Source: Trueperaceae bacterium (GTDB lineage Bacteria > Deinococcota > Deinococci > Deinococcales > Trueperaceae). Taken from it: 8,452 bases of DNA. The notes beneath the pieces are model-generated. The model was not told the DNA's origin. It saw only the letters and a list, made by a program, of their open reading frames with translations, and did not search any database. Position 1 is the stretch's first letter; each line of letters begins with the position of its first letter. The DNA lies in the NCBI GenBank assembly GCA_007121175.1, contig SKMG01000046.1, positions 1 through 8,452 of the forward strand, read 5' to 3'. This document shows, piece after piece, positions 5,767 through 8,452 of the stretch. A program made the position numbers and the translations under genes.

Positions 5767-7350
5767 ATGGCCCGGGTCGCGCAACTCAGCATCGAAGCCG
5801 AGACTCCAGCGCCGCGGCGCTCCTCGGCCCGGGGCGCGCTGACCGTCATGGGTGGCACGCTCGCCTCGCGCGCGACCGGGTTGCTGCGAGAGGTGCTGGT
5901 GATCGCGCTCTTCCCGGTGTGGGCGAGCGACGCGTTCCGCCTGGCCTGGACGGTCCCCAACCTGTTCCGCGAGCTGCTGGCCGAAGGGGCTCTGACCAAC
6001 GCCTTCATCCCCATCTATCAGCGCCTGCGCGGCCCAGACCGCCGCCACTTCGCCGGTGCGATGCTCAGCGTCCTGGCGTTGGCGAACGCTGCTCTGCTGG
6101 CATTGGCCCTGGTGGCTGCGCCCTGGATCGTCGACCTGCTGCTGGCGCGCGACTCGAACGTCGAGCGTGAGCTGGCGGTGCAGATGGTGCGGATCACCTT
6201 CCCGGTGCTGTTCGCGATCAGCCTCTCGGCGCTCGCGATGGGCGTGCTCCATGCCGAGGAGCGCTTCTTCGCCCCGGCCTGGGCGCCGGTCGTGCTCAAT
6301 CTGGTCGCGATCGCGGCGATGCTCGCCTTCCCCGGCGAGGCGCACTGGCTGGCGCTCGGCGTGGTGCTGGGCGGCGTGGGGCAGGCGCTGGTGCAGTGGC
6401 CGGCCATGTGGCGCGCCGGCGTGCTGCCGGCGGCGGGCCGCGTCTGGCATGCGGCGGTGCCGCTGGCGCTCGGGCTGATGGCACCGTTCGCGTTCACGAC
6501 CGGAGCCCGCCAGATCCTCAACGTGGTGGCCCAGCGCATCGTGTCGAACGAGGCGCTCTTCCCCGCCGGCGCGGTCACGGCGTACGCGTTGTCGACGATG
6601 CTCTTCAGCCTGGTGCTGGGACTGTTCGCCATCAGCCCGGCGATGGCGTACTACGCGCGTCTCGGCAACCTGGCGGCCGAGGGCGCGGCCGACTTCGCGG
6701 CGACGCTCGAGGCGGGGACGCGCTTCATCTTGCTGCTCACGCTGCCGGCTGGCGCGGCCACCTACGTGTTCGCCGAGCCGGCCGTCAGGACGGTCTTCGG
6801 GCTGCTGCGTCCGGCGGCCGGCCAGGGCGTGGCCATCGAGCTCGCCGTGCTGGCCTTGGCGCCGCTCGGCATCGCACTACCCGCCGCGGGACTGGTGAAC
6901 TTCCTGCTGCGACCGTTCTTCGTGCGCCAGCAGGTGGTCGCGCCCGTCGCGTCGTCCGCCGGGTTCACGCTCTTCACGGCGCTGCTGTTCGTGGCCTTGG
7001 CGCCGCGCCTCGGCATCGCCGGCGTCTCGTGGGGGACGGCTGTGGCGATGACGCTGCAGGCGCTGGTGCTGCTGCTGTGGCTGCGGCGCGCCGAGGGGCT
7101 CGACGTGCGCGCGATCGGGCTCCAGGTCGTGCGCGTCAGTGCCGCCGCCGTGGTCGCGGTGGTGCTGGCGCGATACCTCTCGCTGAGGCTCGTGGAGGCC
7201 CTGGAGTTATCGTCGTGGTTCGCGTCGGCGACGCTCGTGGCAGCGGGCGGGGCGATCACGATCGTGGCGTTCGCGGCGCTCGCATACCTGTTGCGGGTCC
7301 CGGAGCTTCGGCGAGGCCATCGGTCGGAAGGCGGCACGACGAAGCGCTGA
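5767..7350 (+). CDS. murJ: Lipid II flippase MurJ (MviN)
   Basis: This 527-residue inner-membrane protein of the MOP superfamily moves the peptidoglycan precursor lipid II across the membrane. The diagnostic N-terminus is complete: SRATGLLR (34-41) gives R35 and R41, matching E. coli R18 and R24. D55 in DAFRLAWTVPNLFR matches D39 and R68 matches R52, followed by ELLAEGALTNAFIPIY (69-84). The rest is about 14 hydrophobic segments to the C-terminus, with a short basic tail. The length is normal (about 510-530); the kinase-like C-terminal extension of mycobacterial MviN is absent. The open frame extends upstream to 5596, but that part overlaps the ferredoxin gene and the stem-loop, so ATG 5767 is chosen; residues 1-20 are a polar leader. 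No Shine-Dalgarno is present. Codon 481 is a TTA. Confidence 0.93.
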   Translation: MARVAQLSIEAETPAPRRSSARGALTVMGGTLASRATGLLREVLVIALFPVWASDAFRLAWTVPNLFRELLAEGALTNAFIPIYQRLRGPDRRHFAGAMLSVLALANAALLALALVAAPWIVDLLLARDSNVERELAVQMVRITFPVLFAISLSALAMGVLHAEERFFAPAWAPVVLNLVAIAAMLAFPGEAHWLALGVVLGGVGQALVQWPAMWRAGVLPAAGRVWHAAVPLALGLMAPFAFTTGARQILNVVAQRIVSNEALFPAGAVTAYALSTMLFSLVLGLFAISPAMAYYARLGNLAAEGAADFAATLEAGTRFILLLTLPAGAATYVFAEPAVRTVFGLLRPAAGQGVAIELAVLALAPLGIALPAAGLVNFLLRPFFVRQQVVAPVASSAGFTLFTALLFVALAPRLGIAGVSWGTAVAMTLQALVLLLWLRRAEGLDVRAIGLQVVRVSAAAVVAVVLARYLSLRLVEALELSSWFASATLVAAGGAITIVAFAALAYLLRVPELRRGHRSEGGTTKR

Positions 7351-7355
7351 GCCGA

Positions 7356-7361
7356 TATGCT
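7356..7361 (+). promoter_or_regulatory. Possible -10 box of the lipoprotein gene
   Basis: TATGCT sits 5 bases after the murJ stop, in a stretch that turns noticeably more AT-rich (7353-7420). A start site about 7 bases downstream would give a leader of about 50 bases carrying the AGGAGG site. No recognisable -35 is present inside the murJ end. Confidence 0.4.
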
Positions 7362-7404
7362 AGGGACGTCCGAAGTAGCGATCCGTCGTCATGATGTCTT
7401 GATC

Positions 7405-7410
7405 AGGAGG
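7405..7410 (+). promoter_or_regulatory. Consensus Shine-Dalgarno of the lipoprotein gene
   Basis: AGGAGG lies 8 bases before the ATG at 7419. A second ATG immediately after it (7411) is too close and in another frame. The site makes 7419 the start of a gene that is still open at the right edge of the window. Confidence 0.8.
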
Positions 7411-7418
7411 ATGACCAT

Positions 7419-8452
7419 ATGCCCAGGATGAACGCAGGACGCGTTCCCATGGCCTGGCTCGCCGTACTGGTGCTGCTTCTCGCAGCCAGCGCCTGCGGTC
7501 CCGGCCAGCGCGAGCGAGAACTTGCAGCTGAGAACGAACTGCTGACCGCCCAGGTCGCCGAGCTCCGCACCGAGGTCGCCGAGCTCGAGGCGACCAGGGA
7601 AGAGACGGTGGCGACGCTCGAGGAGACCGAAGCCCAGCGGGCAGAGGCGATTGCCGCCCGTGATGCCGCCCTCGCCGAGGCAGAGGCGTCCCTCGAGGCC
7701 GCCGAGGAGGCTCGCGCCGAGCTCGAGGCGGAGCTCGCTGCGCTCGAGGCCGAACGCGCCGCCGCCGAGGCGCAGGCCGAGGAAGCTCGCCAACGGCTCG
7801 AAGAGGCCGCCGAGCTGGTCGCCGCGCTGGAGGCCGAGCGGGACGTCGGCCTGGCCGAGGCGGCCGAGCGGCTGGAGGCCGCCGAGGCCGCGATGGCCGA
7901 GGTCTCCGAGCAGGTCACGACCGCCGAGGCGGCCGTGGCCGACACGGCCGAGATGCTAGCCGCCGCCGAGGCGGAGCGCGACGCGTTGGCGGCCGAGGCC
8001 GCTGAGCGGGTCGCCGCCTTGCAGGCCGAACTGGAGTTCGTGAGGACCGCGGCGGTCGAGTGGATCGAGGACATGTCGGCAGAGCACCAGGCGCAGCTGG
8101 AGGAGGGCGCCGAGCTGTTCTTCGCCGTCGAAGAAGAGCGCGACGAGGCGCTCGCGGAGCTGGCCGAGGCGCAGCAGTCGCTCGAGCAGACGGGCGAGCA
8201 GCTCGAGGCCGTGCGTGATGAGCGCGACGAGCTGCAGGCCGAGCTGATCGAGGCCCGGCAAGAGGTCGACGTCCTCAGCGAACGCCTGGCGTCGGTAGTC
8301 GCCGAGCGCGACGCGGCCGTCGCCGAGAGCACGGCCACCCAAGCCGACCTGGTCGCGGCCGAGGAGCGCGAGGCAGCGCTCGAGGCCGAGCTGGAGCAGG
8401 CCGGTGAGGCGCTGGACCAGGCGCGCGAGGAGCTCGAGGAGGCTCGGGCACG
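7419..8452 (+). CDS. Ala/Glu-rich coiled-coil lipoprotein, 3' end missing
   Basis: The frame stays open from ATG 7419 to the window edge, 344 codons with no stop. Residues 1-26 are a lipoprotein signal: basic start, hydrophobic AWLAVLVLLLAASA, and the lipidation cysteine C26 in ASAC|G. The -3 residue is Ala, slightly off the usual Leu. From residue 30 on, almost everything is Ala/Glu-rich with Leu, Arg and Gln in heptad-like spacing and no Pro, so a long parallel coiled coil anchored to a membrane is expected. An ERD/ERA motif recurs at 28-residue steps. A break at about 207-235 contains F207, W215, H223, F234 and F235 and is the only part with aromatics. The function is unknown; a periplasmic spacer, envelope tether or peptidoglycan-linked protein is possible from the fold and from murJ next door. 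A C-terminal functional domain may lie beyond the edge. Confidence 0.85.
   Translation, partial: MPRMNAGRVPMAWLAVLVLLLAASACGPGQRERELAAENELLTAQVAELRTEVAELEATREETVATLEETEAQRAEAIAARDAALAEAEASLEAAEEARAELEAELAALEAERAAAEAQAEEARQRLEEAAELVAALEAERDVGLAEAAERLEAAEAAMAEVSEQVTTAEAAVADTAEMLAAAEAERDALAAEAAERVAALQAELEFVRTAAVEWIEDMSAEHQAQLEEGAELFFAVEEERDEALAELAEAQQSLEQTGEQLEAVRDERDELQAELIEARQEVDVLSERLASVVAERDAAVAESTATQADLVAAEEREAALEAELEQAGEALDQAREELEEARA
7743..7910 (+). repeat. Two 28-residue coiled-coil repeats, first block
   Basis: Within the lipoprotein, residues 109-136 and 137-164 begin with LEAERA and LEAERD and are both 28 residues (84 bp, four heptads) long. They share the pattern of an ER pair followed by alternating Ala/Glu. 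The DNA copies have diverged, so this is a protein-level period rather than a recent duplication. Confidence 0.55.
8127..8378 (+). repeat. Three 28-residue coiled-coil repeats, second block
   Basis: Residues 237-264, 265-292 and 293-320 each start with Val and carry ERD at the same place, with the arginines at 241, 269 and 297. The period is exactly 28 residues (84 bp). A further degenerate unit begins at residue 321 and runs to the edge. The 28-residue step equals four heptads, as in other long rod proteins. Confidence 0.6.

Noticed and set aside
4251..6014. 587-residue minus-strand open frame across ppgK, ferredoxin and the murJ start
   Set aside because: It spans three recognised plus-strand genes and their spacers and is low-complexity Arg/Pro/Ser; it is open only because stop codons are rare at this GC content.
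5339..7209. TTA codons in ferredoxin (codon 11) and murJ (codon 481), considered as a bldA-like translational control
   Set aside because: Two rare codons in unrelated genes are no pattern, and the host is not clearly a streptomycete.
7388..7415. GTCAT/ATGAC pairing that could fold the lipoprotein RBS into a loop, considered as an RNA switch
   Set aside because: Five base pairs only, with no alternative structure or ligand-binding core visible.
7403..8338. 311-residue Ser/Ala-rich minus-strand open frame
   Set aside because: It is the antisense of GAG/GCC-rich coiled-coil codons; the plus frame has a Shine-Dalgarno, a lipobox and a heptad pattern.
7500..8452. Dense GCCGAG/GAGGCC hexamers, considered as a DNA-level tandem repeat or CRISPR-like array
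   Set aside because: Spacing is irregular at the DNA level and follows Ala-Glu codons in one open frame; there are no fixed repeat and spacer units.

Overview
This 8.45-kb window is ordinary-looking chromosomal DNA from a very GC-rich bacterium. It is densely packed and strongly biased to G/C at third codon positions. Two genes have a TANNNT -10 box ending only 5-6 bases before their ATG, the layout of leaderless transcripts, which are common in Deinococcota and also in Actinomycetota. One exported protein has a region that reads like alternating beta strands, which hints at an outer membrane. I lean towards Deinococcota (Trueperaceae-like), with Actinomycetota as the alternative; this is inference, and no rRNA or marker search was possible. 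I see no mobile element, CRISPR array, tRNA, rRNA or phage gene.

Layout from left to right. Positions 99-1283 (+) encode a two-domain protein: a CinA-like domain that appears to have lost its catalytic serine, fused to an NMN/NaMN-adenylyltransferase-type nucleotidyltransferase. It overlaps by a GTGA junction with an exported protein of unknown function (1280-2182, +). A convergent aldo/keto reductase of the DkgB type follows (2202-3014, -). It shares a 58-bp divergent spacer with an MFS transporter of the MCT/YcxA-like kind (3073-4407, +). The stop codon of the transporter lies inside the -10 box of a leaderless polyphosphate glucokinase gene, ppgK (4416-5189, +). A 119-bp spacer with an inverted repeat leads to a [2Fe-2S] ferredoxin with a strong Shine-Dalgarno (5309-5689, +). 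A GC-rich stem-loop separates it from murJ, the lipid II flippase gene (5767-7350, +). The window ends inside a gene (7419 to beyond 8452, +) for a lipoprotein made almost entirely of Ala/Glu coiled coil, with a 28-residue periodicity.

How the genes fit together. There is no single pathway. The strands and spacers suggest several transcription units: the CinA/nucleotidyltransferase gene with the exported-protein gene; the AKR alone; the MFS gene, with ppgK having its own promoter; ferredoxin; murJ; and the lipoprotein with its own promoter and RBS. murJ and the lipoprotein both concern the cell envelope, and ppgK and the nucleotidyltransferase both concern central cofactor or phosphate metabolism. 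I see no previously undescribed multi-gene system here. The most interesting items are the fused CinA-like/nucleotidyltransferase protein with its uncharacterised exported neighbour, the stop-codon/-10 overlap, and the coiled-coil lipoprotein.
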